A stretch of 64,000 nucleotides of DNA from Corynebacterium aurimucosum ATCC 700975 (lineage in GTDB: Bacteria; Actinomycetota; Actinomycetes; Mycobacteriales; Mycobacteriaceae): NCBI RefSeq assembly GCF_000022905.1, contig NC_012590.1, positions 620,001 to 684,000 on the forward strand, in the 5' to 3' direction. This document shows, one piece after another, positions 43,100 to 52,763 of this stretch. The position numbers and the translations under genes are program-made. The stretch's first letter is position 1. Each line of letters begins with the position of its first letter. The notes under the pieces were generated by a model. The model was not told the origin of the DNA. It did no database searches and saw nothing but the letters and a program-made list of their open reading frames with translations.

Positions 43100-44632
43100 A
43101 TGCAATCGTTCGGAACACTGAACTGGATAGTTCTGCTCCTCTACCTCCTCGGAATGCTACTCGTCGGCGCTTATTTTGCGCGTAGGGCCGGAAGTGATCA
43201 GGAAGAATTCTTCAAAGCGGGTGGCAGGATTCCTGGATGGGCGGCAGGATTTTCTATCTATGCCACGACGCTGTCTGCTATCACATTTATGTCTACACCG
43301 GAAAAGGCATATCTGACTGACTGGGCCTACTCGGCGGGCAACCTTGCAATTTTTGCGATTGTTCCAATCTTGATTGGCTACTACGTCCCGTTCTTTAGGA
43401 AGCTGGATGTCACAACGGCATACGACTACCTTGAGGAGCGATTCTCTGTAGTCCTCCGAGCTCTCGGTTCGCTCCTCTTCGTTCTTTATCACGTTGGGCG
43501 AATCGCCATCGTCATCTATTTGCCGACATTGGCGATTACATCGGTAGCAGATATTAATCCGCTGGTCGTCGCTGTGTTTGTAGGCGTTCTTTGTGTTGTG
43601 TACACCTTCCTAGGAGGTATGGAAGGCGTGATTTGGTCTGATGTAATTCAGGGCATCTTGCTGCTGGCTGGTGCTGCCGTAGTAGTGCTCACGGCGATGG
43701 CTATGACTCCCGATGGATTTAGCGGTGCTGTGGTGAATGCTGCGGAAGAGGGGAAATTCTATTCAGCGGATAACTTCACCACGAATGCTGTCTTCACCTC
43801 GATTCCGTTCATCTTCATTGGAAATGTTCTGAACAGCTTGCATCAGTACACTTCGTCGCAAGATGTCGTTCAGCGCTACCAAACGACTCCTACGATCCAA
43901 GCGACGAAGAAGTCTCTCATTGTCAACGGAATTCTGGCGCTCGTAACGATTCCGCTGTTCTACGGGATGGGTACGGCTTTGTATAACTTCTACGAAGCGA
44001 AAGGCGGTCTGCCGGAGGGAGTCAATACTTCTGCAGTGGTTCCGTATTTCATTCTTTCGGAGTTGCCTGCAGGCATTGCCGGGCTATTGATTGCTGCCAT
44101 CTTGGCAGCTGCGCAATCGACAATTTCCTCCTCGCTTAACTCGATTTCCGCGTGTGTTGTCGTAGATATCTACAACCGCTTTTCAGCGAAGGAAGCATCG
44201 GTTACTCTCTCTCGCTGTGTCATTATTGCTGCTGGCACTTTCGGGTTGGCTGTCGCGCTGTATCTCATCATCACCAACCAGTCGGATCTGTGGGACTTGT
44301 TCCTGGCAATTACCGGTCTTTTTGGAGTTCCGCTCACGGCGGTATTTGTCTTGGGTATCTTTACGAAGTCCGCAAATTCCCATGGCGTTCTGATTGGGCT
44401 CATCTGTGGAGCAGTTGCTGCATACTTTGCTGGAAAGCTGGACCAGGGGCCATTCTTGGTCTCGATTGTCGCCTTCGTAGGAACTCTCGGTATCGGCTAC
44501 ATGGCATCCTTCATCTTCCGTAAATCTGACCAGCACGACATCACGGGTCTGACCATTTACGGTAAAGACCTTGAGTACACGCGCCGTAAAGCCGTGCAAA
44601 CACCTGTTGCTCAAAGTGAGCAAGACGGGTGA
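43100..44632 (+). CDS. nanT: Sodium:solute symporter (SSS family), probable sialic acid transporter
   Basis: 510 residues, about 13 membrane segments. SSS features: an N-terminal LLYLLGMLLVGAYFARRA helix, WAAGFSIYATTLSAITFMSTPEKAY (sodium-site region), GGMEGVIWSDVIQGILLL and QDVVQRYQTTPTIQATKKSL, as in the sialic acid SSS transporters SiaT/NanT. It lies beside the nan genes and shares an operator with them. C. glutamicum instead uses an ABC system for sialic acid, so this looks like an alternative import route; the substrate is inferred from context. The symbol follows function only. Confidence 0.88.
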   Translation: MQSFGTLNWIVLLLYLLGMLLVGAYFARRAGSDQEEFFKAGGRIPGWAAGFSIYATTLSAITFMSTPEKAYLTDWAYSAGNLAIFAIVPILIGYYVPFFRKLDVTTAYDYLEERFSVVLRALGSLLFVLYHVGRIAIVIYLPTLAITSVADINPLVVAVFVGVLCVVYTFLGGMEGVIWSDVIQGILLLAGAAVVVLTAMAMTPDGFSGAVVNAAEEGKFYSADNFTTNAVFTSIPFIFIGNVLNSLHQYTSSQDVVQRYQTTPTIQATKKSLIVNGILALVTIPLFYGMGTALYNFYEAKGGLPEGVNTSAVVPYFILSELPAGIAGLLIAAILAAAQSTISSSLNSISACVVVDIYNRFSAKEASVTLSRCVIIAAGTFGLAVALYLIITNQSDLWDLFLAITGLFGVPLTAVFVLGIFTKSANSHGVLIGLICGAVAAYFAGKLDQGPFLVSIVAFVGTLGIGYMASFIFRKSDQHDITGLTIYGKDLEYTRRKAVQTPVAQSEQDG

Positions 44633-45064
44633 GGTTGCCGCCAAATCGGGGCACGTAGTGGATCTGCCTAGTGGTTAGGTATCCATTTGTTTTCCCTAGT
44701 GGTTAAGCCGGTGTGATTCTCCGAGGAGATGGTTGTAGACAAGTTCAATCCAGTAGACAAAAGCCTTACGTTTGAGATCGCGGCTTGACCAACGCTGTCG
44801 GTCGTAGAATTTAAGTCGTGAGCGTCGGCTAGCGCGAGTCAGATATCGTGTTATCGAAGCTCGCAACGGTACGCTCCACGGACAGGGCCGGATTGGGGGA
44901 GGGGGTTGAGGGTTGTGGAAAAGGCTTTTAAAACCCGCTGGTGATCTGTCAACTATTGCCAGAAAATAGGTTTGTTCTGCGCAAAAGTGGGGATTAATTC
45001 TGAAAAAGCATAGTTTGCGCTTATTTAACTATGTGGCTGTCTGGTGAGGGGGAGGTTGGGATTG
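44633..45064. other. Intergenic region with CCTAGTGGTTA repeats and a possible transposase relic
   Basis: About 430 bp. CCTAGTGGTTA occurs at 44667-44677 and 44695-44705. On the minus strand, from about 44890 down to a TAG at 44697, a frame stays open without a convincing start. It ends in LKFYDRQRWSSRDLKRKAFVY and then WIELVYNH, which has the flavour of an insertion-sequence transposase tail. No complete gene is present; the transposase idea is weak. Confidence 0.3.
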
Positions 45065-45116
45065 GCAAAGCCCCCGCATAATGCCTCTTCAGAAGCGTTA
45101 TGCGGGGCTGCTTTGC
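45065..45116. terminator. Terminator after the betaine transporter operon
   Basis: Long imperfect hairpin: GCAAAGCCCCCGCATAA / TTATGCGGGGCTGCTTTGC, stem of about 17 bp with a 16-nt loop. It is symmetrical and may serve both strands; it sits 24 bp past the last gene of the minus-strand operon. Confidence 0.8.
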
Positions 45117-45139
45117 GTATAGGGGGGAGGTGAGGAAGT

Positions 45140-46039
45140 TTACTTGATGTCCTCAACCACGTCCGGGTTCTTGTCCAGCCAATCCTGGACGGCCTCCGGC
45201 TCCTTGCCCTCGCCGTACTCGTTGACCACGAGGTCTTCGAGGGTGCCGTACTGTTCATCATCCAGCTTCAGGCCCTTGAGCCACTCGGCTACCTCCGGGT
45301 TGTCCTCCTCGAAGCCGTCGCGGGCTAGCCAGTGCAGACCCTCAGTATCGCCCAGGGTGCCCTTCGGGTCCTCGAGGTCGTTGACTGGGAACTTAGCGTT
45401 AGCCCAGAACGGACGCCACAGGGTGACGACGATGTCCTCCTCAGCGTCGGTAGCGGACTTCAGCTCAGAAAGCATAGCCGGGGTGGAAGAGGTGGACAGG
45501 TTGTAGCCGTCCAGTTCGTAGCCGTCGATGGTCTCCTGGGAGGCCTTGGTCAGGCCGGCACCCGGCTCGATGCCAACGATCTGGCCGCCGAAGCGGTCAG
45601 CCTGGCCCTTCAGGTCCTCAATGGAGTTAACGTCATCCATGTACTCCGGCACTGCCCAGGTCAGGCGAGCATTTCCGTAGTAGGCGCCATAGTCCTCAAT
45701 CTTGTCGGAGTACTTGTCCATGTACTGCTTGTGGGTGAATTCGGACCACGCAGACGGGTAGATGTCGATGTCGCCGGATGCGAGCGCGGTGTAGACCACG
45801 GCGGCGTCGTTAAGCTGCTCGTGCTCGACGGTGTAGCCGGCCTCCTCTAGCTTGTTCTGCAGGAGGTAAGCGGTGGACAGACCATCGGTCCAGGACGGGA
45901 TGTAGCCCATGGTGATGGTGCCCTTGTCGCCGTCATTGCCCGAGTCAGACGCGGAGTCCGAGGAGTCAGAGGAACAAGCTACGAGGGAAGCGCTGAGCGC
46001 GACGGCAGAGACGGTGGCGAGAATTTTACGGGAGAACAT
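45140..46039 (-). CDS. Glycine betaine-type ABC substrate-binding lipoprotein (copy 2)
   Basis: 299 residues. Lipoprotein signal MFSRKILATVSAVALSASLVAC with lipobox LVAC; mature region with GYIPSWTDGLSTAYLLQNKLEEAGYTVEHEQLNDAAVVYTALASGDIDIYPSAW, GIEPGAGLTKASQ and LWRPFWANAKF. Last gene of the four-gene ABC operon. Closely related to the preceding copy (46104-46982). Start chosen with a typical signal peptide; an upstream ATG adds 17 residues. Confidence 0.9.
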   Translation of the reverse strand: MFSRKILATVSAVALSASLVACSSDSSDSASDSGNDGDKGTITMGYIPSWTDGLSTAYLLQNKLEEAGYTVEHEQLNDAAVVYTALASGDIDIYPSAWSEFTHKQYMDKYSDKIEDYGAYYGNARLTWAVPEYMDDVNSIEDLKGQADRFGGQIVGIEPGAGLTKASQETIDGYELDGYNLSTSSTPAMLSELKSATDAEEDIVVTLWRPFWANAKFPVNDLEDPKGTLGDTEGLHWLARDGFEEDNPEVAEWLKGLKLDDEQYGTLEDLVVNEYGEGKEPEAVQDWLDKNPDVVEDIK

Positions 46040-46103
46040 TTTTGATGGTCCTTTCAGATATCGAAATGGTAATGATAGGCGCGGTGCCACTCACGCCGGA
46101 GGT

Positions 46104-46982
46104 TTAAGCGTCATTGAGCTTGGGCAAGGCATCGCCATGGGTACCGAGCCACTCTTGGACGGCTTTGTCTTCGTCGCCATCCTCGTACTCGTTGACGATG
46201 AGGTTTTCGAGGGACTCGTACTGCTCCTGATCCAAAGTGAGATTTCCGAGGTAGTCGACGACGTCGGGAAACTGCTCGCTAAAGCCGTCGCGTGCGAGCC
46301 AGTGCATGTTCTCTGGCTCTCCCATGGAACCTTCCGGATCCTCTAGGCGCTTGATGTCGTACTGGCTGTTGGCCCAGAAAGGGCTCCAGAGGGTGACGAC
46401 GATGTCTTCTTGATTGTCGATGGCATTTTCTAGCTCAGCCAGCATCGCTGGGGTGGAGGAGGTTGCCAACGTGTAGCCCTCATCCTCCAAGCCATAAGCA
46501 TCGACGGTGTTGGAGGACAGCTCAGTCAGGCCTGCACCCGGTTCAATTCCGACGATTTTCCCGCCGAAGCGATCCGCCTGCCCCTTGAGATCAGAGATGG
46601 AATTGACATCGTCCATATAGGTGGGAACAGCGAAGAAGCTTTCAGCCTTGTCGTACCCAATTCCCAAGTCTTCGAGGTTCTCGCCGTACTGGTCCATGTA
46701 CTTCTTGTGGGTACGCTCGCTCCATGCCAGCGGGAAGATATCAATGTCACCGTTATCGAGTGCGGTGTAGAACACGGCGGCGTCGGAGAGCTCTTCAAGC
46801 TCTACGTCATAACCTGCTTCGGTGAATTGTTCTTTGAGGAGGTTGGCCCCGGATACCGTATCGGTCCACGCAGGCATGTAGCCGAGGGTAAGAGTCTTAT
46901 CCTCGCCCGCGGAAGAGCAGGAGGCCAAACCACAAGCTAAAGCAGCAACAGAAACGGCGGCCACTATCTTGTTTTTCAACAT
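46104..46982 (-). CDS. Glycine betaine-type ABC substrate-binding lipoprotein (copy 1)
   Basis: 292 residues. Signal MLKNKIVAAVSVAALACGLASC with lipobox LASC. Mature region aligns with the next protein: GYMPAWTDTVSGANLLKEQFTEAGYDVELEELSDAAVFYTALDNGDIDIFPLAW, GIEPGAGLTELSSN, WSPFWANSQYD. OpuAC-type fold. The pair probably arose by duplication and may differ in substrate (betaine, proline betaine, choline). Third gene of the operon. Confidence 0.9.
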   Translation of the reverse strand: MLKNKIVAAVSVAALACGLASCSSAGEDKTLTLGYMPAWTDTVSGANLLKEQFTEAGYDVELEELSDAAVFYTALDNGDIDIFPLAWSERTHKKYMDQYGENLEDLGIGYDKAESFFAVPTYMDDVNSISDLKGQADRFGGKIVGIEPGAGLTELSSNTVDAYGLEDEGYTLATSSTPAMLAELENAIDNQEDIVVTLWSPFWANSQYDIKRLEDPEGSMGEPENMHWLARDGFSEQFPDVVDYLGNLTLDQEQYESLENLIVNEYEDGDEDKAVQEWLGTHGDALPKLNDA

Positions 46983-47048
46983 TGTGAGTCCTTCTTGTTC
47001 TTTGTGTTTACTGTTTTCGGTCTGTCAAGGATTTCTCCGTGCGCGGTT

Positions 47049-47921
47049 TTACTTGCGCACCAAGTTCAGAATCGAGGCCGGGTAGCTCTTGAGCGAACCC
47101 AGAGCCGCGGTGAGGCGGTCAAGGAAGACTGCCAAGATGACTACAGCGAGGCCGGCTTCCACGCCCTTGGCAATATCCAGGGTGGAAATGGCGGATACCA
47201 CTTCCTTGCCCAGGCCGTCGGCACCGACCATGCCGGCGATGACGGCCATCGACAGCGAAAGCATGATGACCTGGTTAATGCCCGCCATGATGGTGGGGAC
47301 CGCGAGAGGCAGCTGGATGCCCTTGAGGATCTGCCAGTTGGTCGCGCCGTAAGACTTACCGGCCTCTACGGTTTCGCTATCAACCTGGCGGATGCCCAGT
47401 TCGGTCATGCGCACACCCGGGGGCAGCGCGAAGATGATCGTGGAGAAAATGCCCGGGACTACGCCGATAGAGAAGAACGTCACCGCTGGAATGAGGTAGA
47501 CGAAGGCCGGCATGGTCTGCATGAAGTCCATGATGGGGCGGATGATCGCGCTGGCAGTGTTGGACTTCGCCGCCCAGATACCTAGTGGAACCGCCAGGAT
47601 GGTGGCGGACAGGGTGGCAATGAGCACGAGCGACATGGTCTCTAGCATGGTGTCCCATTGCCGCATGCACATCACCAGCAGGAAGCCGAGGGCAGAGCCG
47701 ACGGCGAACTTGGGTGAGCGGAAGAACCAACCCAACAACGCCAGGATGACGAGCATGATCATGCCGGGGACGGAGAGGAGAGTGTTTGAGAATCCGTCGA
47801 TGAGGAAGCTCATGATGGCGGAGAAGGCGTCGAAAAGCACTGCGGCGTTATCCGTAAGCCAGTCAATGCCATCCGAGACCCAATCGCCCACGGGGATGCG
47901 GGGTAATGCGTTTTGATCCAT
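47049..47921 (-). CDS. proW: Glycine betaine-type ABC transporter permease
   Basis: 290 residues, about six membrane segments. EAA-type motif in the cytoplasmic loop (RQVDSETVEAGKSYGATNWQILKGIQLPLAVPTIMAGINQVIMLSLSMAVIAGMVGADGLG), typical of the ProW/OpuAB family; N-terminal WVSDGIDWLTDNAAVLFD. Starts 3 bp after the ATPase gene stop, so they are coupled. Uptake of osmoprotectants; specificity from the family. Confidence 0.93.
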   Translation of the reverse strand: MDQNALPRIPVGDWVSDGIDWLTDNAAVLFDAFSAIMSFLIDGFSNTLLSVPGMIMLVILALLGWFFRSPKFAVGSALGFLLVMCMRQWDTMLETMSLVLIATLSATILAVPLGIWAAKSNTASAIIRPIMDFMQTMPAFVYLIPAVTFFSIGVVPGIFSTIIFALPPGVRMTELGIRQVDSETVEAGKSYGATNWQILKGIQLPLAVPTIMAGINQVIMLSLSMAVIAGMVGADGLGKEVVSAISTLDIAKGVEAGLAVVILAVFLDRLTAALGSLKSYPASILNLVRK

Positions 47922-47924
47922 GGC

Positions 47925-49121
47925 TTAGTTCTCCTCCTCCGTGGTGGCGATGTCACTCGATGCGGCGGCCAATAGGGTCACGCGCGGAATAACACCGGTG
48001 AACTTGCCGTTGCCGTCGACGACGAGCAGCGGGGTCGTGGTGTCGGCGGCATATCCGAAGAGCTCAGCAATATTCTGACCCTCGTGGACGATGTGCGTGG
48101 TTGTGGAATCGAGCGGCAGCTCACTGTCGCCGGTACGCACCGCCTTGGCGATGTCCTCTTCCCAGACCACGCCGGCCGGGGTGCGGTCAGCGTTGAGCAC
48201 GACGAGCCAGGAGTTTTGAGATTCCCGCAGGAGCTTTTGTGCAGTGAGCGGGCCCTGGCTCGCATTAAGGGTGTTTTGTGGACGCTCGACGATATTCTCC
48301 GCATTGAGAACGCGGGAACGGTCGACATCCTTGACGAAGTCGGCCACGTAATTGTTGACAGGGTTTTGCAGAATCTCCTCGGCGGTGCCGACCTGTTCTA
48401 CTCGGCCATCCCGCATCATGGCGATGTGGTCACCGATGCGCATCGCCTCATTGAGATCATGGGTAATAAAGACGATGGTCTTGTTGAGAGAGGCCTGTAG
48501 ATCAATGAGCTGGTCCTGCATGTCCTTGCGGATGAGCGGGTCCAGTGCGGAGAAAGCCTCATCCATGAGCAGGATGTCTGTATCTGCTGCCAACGCACGG
48601 GCAAGGCCCACGCGCTGCTGCATACCACCGGAGAGCTCGTCTGGCATGGAATCGCCCCAGCCTTCGAGCCCCACCATGGCCAAGGCTTCGTCTGCCTTGG
48701 CCTCACGCTCTTGCTTGGGCACGCCTTTAATCTCCAGCCCGTACGCTGCATTTTCACCCACGGTGCGGTGGGGCAGCAGTGCGAAGGACTGGAAGACCAT
48801 GGAGATTCGGTCACGGCGAACAGCGCGCAGCTCGTCCTCCGACATGGCTGCTAAGTTTTGGTCGCCGATGAATATCTCGCCTGAGGTGGCGTCCCACAGA
48901 CCGTTGATCATGCGGATGAGCGTGGACTTTCCGGAGCCCGACAACCCCATAACGACGAAGATCTCGCCCGGTTCAACCTCGAAACTTGCGTCAATCACCG
49001 CGGCGGTGAGGCCTTGCTCGCGGAGCTCTTCACGGGTAGACCCATTCTTGAGGGATTCCACCCCTTTCTTGGCATGTTTGCCAAAGACCTTGTACAGATT
49101 CTTGGCAGTAATTGCTGCCAT
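47925..49121 (-). CDS. proV: Glycine betaine-type ABC transporter ATPase with CBS domains
   Basis: 398 residues. Walker A GLSGSGKSTLIRM, ABC signature LSGGMQQRVGLARALA, Walker B ILLMDEAFSALDP, His switch IVFITHDL. C-terminal CBS pair (LRESQNSWLVVLNADRTPAGVV... and LFGYAADTTTPLLVVDGNGKFTGVIPR), as in OpuAA/ProV, used to sense ionic strength. N-terminal KVFGKHAKKGVESLKNGSTREEL is the family's extra segment. First gene of the operon proV-proW-two binding proteins. Confidence 0.94.
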   Translation of the reverse strand: MAAITAKNLYKVFGKHAKKGVESLKNGSTREELREQGLTAAVIDASFEVEPGEIFVVMGLSGSGKSTLIRMINGLWDATSGEIFIGDQNLAAMSEDELRAVRRDRISMVFQSFALLPHRTVGENAAYGLEIKGVPKQEREAKADEALAMVGLEGWGDSMPDELSGGMQQRVGLARALAADTDILLMDEAFSALDPLIRKDMQDQLIDLQASLNKTIVFITHDLNEAMRIGDHIAMMRDGRVEQVGTAEEILQNPVNNYVADFVKDVDRSRVLNAENIVERPQNTLNASQGPLTAQKLLRESQNSWLVVLNADRTPAGVVWEEDIAKAVRTGDSELPLDSTTTHIVHEGQNIAELFGYAADTTTPLLVVDGNGKFTGVIPRVTLLAAASSDIATTEEEN

Positions 49122-49398
49122 TTTCCCTCCTTGCTGCGGGAATCGTTAACTGTTCCACCGTGTCATGGCATCCAGGTTGTTTCAACCAAAAAATCAGCTT
49201 GCGGACAGGTTTTGCAGTTAACCGCGTGCTCGCGGAGAGTGTTGTGCAGAGTGCATTCCCATGCCTGAGTGCTGCGGATACTTAGGGTTTTGACGCGGTG
49301 TGGGAGCCCGCCAATCTCAAGCAAATAACGAAGCTATAACAACTTCCTGTTGTTGAGCTGGAACTTGTGAGCACGGTGCGCTGCTAGGCTCGTGCGCC

Positions 49399-50277
49399 AT
49401 GGCACTCTTTGATGCGCCGCTGCTCTTAGATGGCGGCCTCGGAACCCACCTTGAAGCCCAGGGGCATGACATCTCAGGCCCTCTGTGGTCAGCGCGGGTG
49501 CTGCGCGAGAACCCCACGCTGCTCGAATCAGCGCATGCTGACTTCTTCGCCGCCGGCGCTCAGGTGGCCACCACGGCCTCCTACCAAGTCACCTTCGATG
49601 TACTTGGCGAGGATGCGGAGGCCCTTCTGCGCCGCAGCGTCGCAGTGGCCCGTGAGGCGGTACGAGTGGCCGTCGACAAGCACACTGCCCACGGTGATCT
49701 GCTGGTCGCTGCATCTATTGGCCCTTATGGTGCCGGCCCGGGGAAGGGGACGGACTATGACGGCGCTTATGATCTGCGCCGTGGTGAGCTGCAGCGCTGG
49801 CATGCCCGCAGGATAGCGGTACTCGCGGATACGGACGCCGACTTCCTCCTTGCGGAGACCATTCCCAACGTCGATGAGGCCGCTGCACTGCTCGAGCTCC
49901 TTAAGGCACAGCCCAAGCCTTTCGCACTGAGCATTACCGGCGCTATCGCGGCTGACCAGGCGAAGCTCTCGCAGGTTATTGAGCTAGCCAACCAGTCATC
50001 CCGTCTGGGAGCACTTGGCGTGAACTGCGTGAGCCCTTCGCAGGCGCGCGCGGTCGTCGCAACGCTACGTGCAGGAACCGATAAGCCGCTTCTAGCATGC
50101 CCCAACAGTGGTGAAGTCTGGGATTGTACTGCCCACGATTGGCAGCCTGCTCCCGCCGACGCAATGAGCTTGCCCGAGGCGGCGTTGCAGCTTCGCGCCG
50201 CAGGAGTCAGCGTGCTGGGTGGCTGTTGCCGCGTGGGCCCTGCGGAGATTCGGCAGTTGCGCAGGGCCATCAGCTAA
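49399..50277 (+). CDS. mmuM: Homocysteine S-methyltransferase
   Basis: 292 residues. Transfers a methyl group from S-methylmethionine (or SAM) to homocysteine, giving methionine. Signatures: LLLDGGLGTHLEAQGHDIS at the start and the zinc cysteines in LGVNCVSP (near 213) and LGGCCRVGP (near 276-277). No S-methylmethionine permease (mmuP) is adjacent. Good length for the family (about 290-310). Confidence 0.93.
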   Translation: MALFDAPLLLDGGLGTHLEAQGHDISGPLWSARVLRENPTLLESAHADFFAAGAQVATTASYQVTFDVLGEDAEALLRRSVAVAREAVRVAVDKHTAHGDLLVAASIGPYGAGPGKGTDYDGAYDLRRGELQRWHARRIAVLADTDADFLLAETIPNVDEAAALLELLKAQPKPFALSITGAIAADQAKLSQVIELANQSSRLGALGVNCVSPSQARAVVATLRAGTDKPLLACPNSGEVWDCTAHDWQPAPADAMSLPEAALQLRAAGVSVLGGCCRVGPAEIRQLRRAIS

Positions 50278-50330
50278 GCCGTCTGGTCAATGCCGAGACA
50301 ATCCTGTGGTGCGGGGGATAGAGTGTTCCT

Positions 50331-50717
50331 ATGAAAAAGTTTCCACTCCTCGCCGCAACCGCAGCGCTGTTCATCACCACACTGTCCGTGCCCGCCGCCA
50401 ACGCTGAGCTGACCCAGACCGAGCGGGATCAATTCCGCACCGATCCCGTCGGGGCAGTTGCCTGGCAAGCCATCAAGGGCTCCTCGGAATACGTGCGCGC
50501 CGATGGTAACACCATGATGGCCGCCTCCTTCTTCTCCATGACGCAACCGGGGCAGAGCATTGGCCTGCCTGCACTTCAGAACTGCGCCGAGCGCGTCGGT
50601 TCCTCTTCGCCAGCGGGCGGCGTGCGCTACGTCGCGGCTGCCCTGTGCGCAACCTTCGACCCACAATCCCGCGGCGAGGTGCAGCGCGGCGACTTTGGCT
50701 ACGGGCCACTGGGCTAA
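50331..50717 (+). CDS. Small secreted protein, unknown function
   Basis: 128 residues. Signal peptide MKKFPLLAATAALFITTLSVPAANA, mature part ~103 residues starting ELTQTERDQFRTDPV, with two cysteines (about 83 and 106) that could form a disulfide. No catalytic motif. It stands alone between mmuM and gntK; I do not recognise the family. GC content is like its neighbours. Confidence 0.7.
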   Translation: MKKFPLLAATAALFITTLSVPAANAELTQTERDQFRTDPVGAVAWQAIKGSSEYVRADGNTMMAASFFSMTQPGQSIGLPALQNCAERVGSSSPAGGVRYVAAALCATFDPQSRGEVQRGDFGYGPLG

Positions 50718-50792
50718 GCCGCTCTGTGTTCAGTTGTGCTCTGTTACGCAGTGCATAGCGCCTAAAATCGGGTGGCGTGTGAAGGAGGAATG

Positions 50793-51284
50793 ATGCGCAA
50801 ACATGTCGTGATCATGGGAGTCTCAAGTTGTGGCAAGTCTACGGTCGGGGAGTTGTTGGCGCAGCACACCGGCCTGCCCTTCCGGGACGGGGATGACATG
50901 CACCCGGCGGCGAACATCGAGAAGATGGCTTCGGGGCAGGCGCTTGACGACGATGACCGGAAACCCTGGCTCGAATCCATCGGGCGCTTCCTCGCGGACC
51001 AAGAAGATGGAGCCATCGTCGGCTGTTCCGCGCTCAAGCATTCCTACCGCGAACTCATTCGCGCCGCAGCGCCAGATACGGTTTTCGTGCACCTTCACGG
51101 CTCTTATGAGCTGCTCAAAGAACGCATGAGTAAGCGCTCCGGGCACTTTATGCCTGTATCCCTGCTTGATTCGCAGTTCGAGACACTGGAGGAACTGCGC
51201 CCAGAGGAAGCAGGAGTAGTGCTCGATGTCAGCGCTACTCCGGAGGAGCTTGCCGCTGCGGCGGCGCAGTACCTAGAGAGCTAG
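50793..51284 (+). CDS. gntK: Gluconokinase
   Basis: 163 residues. Phosphorylates D-gluconate. Phosphate loop IMGVSSCGKST (about 7-17), followed by GLPFRDGDDMHPAANIEKMASGQALDDDDRKPWL, which holds the gluconate-binding HP and the acidic region, and VGCSALKHSYRELIR. Start at 50793 because GAAGGAGGA lies just upstream with better spacing than for the ATG at 50790. Its stop abuts the stop of the convergent gluconate permease gene. Confidence 0.94.
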   Translation: MRKHVVIMGVSSCGKSTVGELLAQHTGLPFRDGDDMHPAANIEKMASGQALDDDDRKPWLESIGRFLADQEDGAIVGCSALKHSYRELIRAAAPDTVFVHLHGSYELLKERMSKRSGHFMPVSLLDSQFETLEELRPEEAGVVLDVSATPEELAAAAAQYLES

Positions 51285-52688
51285 CTAAAAGAGCGCGGCG
51301 GCACCGTAGAAGATCAGAACAATGCCGAAGCCAATCGAGGAGATCAGCGCCTGGTTGACGGTCCAGGTTCGCAGTGTGGTCGACACATCCATGCCCATGA
51401 GCCGGCCGACGAGCCAGAAGCCCGAGTCATTGACGTGGCTACCAAAGACGGAGCCAGCCGCGGTGGCCAGCGTGATGAGGACCAGCTGGATTTCGCTGAA
51501 GCCACCAGCTTCGACGGCGGGCGCCATGAGCGCGGCGGCCGTGGTGAGCGCAACGGTGGCTGAACCTTGCGCCAGGCGCAGGGCTACTGCGATGAGGTAG
51601 CAGGCCAAGATAACGGGGACGCCGAGGCCGGACATAGAATCCGCGAGGGCATCACCAATGCCGCTGGTACGCAGCACCCCGCCGAACATGCCTCCGGCAC
51701 CGGTGATGAGGATGACGGAGCAAATTGGGCCGAGCGAAGACTCCATGGTCTTCTCAATGGCGCTTTTGCCTTCCCCGCGGCGCAGGCCCAGCACGGCCAT
51801 CGCCGCAAGCGTGGTGATGATGAGCGCGATCGGCGTTTGCCCCAGAAAGATGAAGAAGCGCACCCAGGCGGCGGAAGGATCGACAACGCCAGCTGTGCCC
51901 AAGGTGGTCAACCCGGTATTGCCAAAGATGAGGACCATGGGGATGAGCAGGATGCTGATTACTGAAGCCGGGGAGGCCGGGCGATCCGGCAATTCGGCAT
52001 CGCTGACCAGCGCACCGGTTATGGCCTCCTCAAGGCGGTAGGGGTACTTCTTGCCCAAGTGAAGCCCGAAACGGTAGCCGGAGAGATACCACGTGGGCAA
52101 CGCGATGAGGAGGCCGAAGATAAGGATCAGACCGATGTTCGCGCTGAAGAACTCACCTGCTGCGACGGGGCCTGGGTGCGGTGGCACGAAGACATGCATG
52201 ACGGAGAAAGCACCGGCCGCAGGAATGCCATAGGCCAAGACTGGGCCGTCCAGGCGCCTGGCGACGGCAAAGATGACCGGCAGCATCACCATGAGGCCTG
52301 CGTCGAAGAAGATGGGAAAGCCCATGATGAGGGAAGCCACGCCGAGTGCCAAAGGGGCCTTGGCCTCGCCGAAGAGTTTTACGAGGGCGTCGGCAAGCGT
52401 CTTAGCGCCACCGGAGGTCTCTGCCAAGCGCCCGATCATGGCGCCCAAGCCCACCAACAAGGCTACGGAACCGAGAGTTGAACCGAAGCCGCTCGTCATG
52501 GTGGGAACCACGCCATCCAGCGGGATTCCCGCGGCCAAAGCGGTGAGCGCGGAGACCGTGACAAGGGTGACGAAGGCGTGCACCTTGAAGTGGATGACGA
52601 GGACGAGGATGACGGCGATGGCCGCCACCGCAATTCCCAATAGAGGTCCGGTGCCCAGCGTGGGCTCCCAAGTATCCGTGACATTCAT
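51285..52688 (-). CDS. gntP: Gluconate permease (GntP family)
   Basis: 467 residues, about 12 membrane segments. GntP features: LVGLGAMIGRLAETSGGAKTLADAL, GFPIFFDAGLMVMLPVIFAVARRL, HVFVPPHPGPVAAGEFF and the C-terminal VNDSGFWLVGRLMGM. Imports gluconate, feeding the convergent GntK. Start MNVTDTWEP is preferred; upstream ATG adds 15 residues without a hydrophobic or ribosome-site basis. Confidence 0.93.
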   Translation of the reverse strand: MNVTDTWEPTLGTGPLLGIAVAAIAVILVLVIHFKVHAFVTLVTVSALTALAAGIPLDGVVPTMTSGFGSTLGSVALLVGLGAMIGRLAETSGGAKTLADALVKLFGEAKAPLALGVASLIMGFPIFFDAGLMVMLPVIFAVARRLDGPVLAYGIPAAGAFSVMHVFVPPHPGPVAAGEFFSANIGLILIFGLLIALPTWYLSGYRFGLHLGKKYPYRLEEAITGALVSDAELPDRPASPASVISILLIPMVLIFGNTGLTTLGTAGVVDPSAAWVRFFIFLGQTPIALIITTLAAMAVLGLRRGEGKSAIEKTMESSLGPICSVILITGAGGMFGGVLRTSGIGDALADSMSGLGVPVILACYLIAVALRLAQGSATVALTTAAALMAPAVEAGGFSEIQLVLITLATAAGSVFGSHVNDSGFWLVGRLMGMDVSTTLRTWTVNQALISSIGFGIVLIFYGAAALF

Positions 52689-52763
52689 AAATGCTGATTT
52701 TACGTGCGCGCTGCGTGGTGATCTAGAGCTCACACACTGTAGTTGTGCGCGTGATCGACGGGG

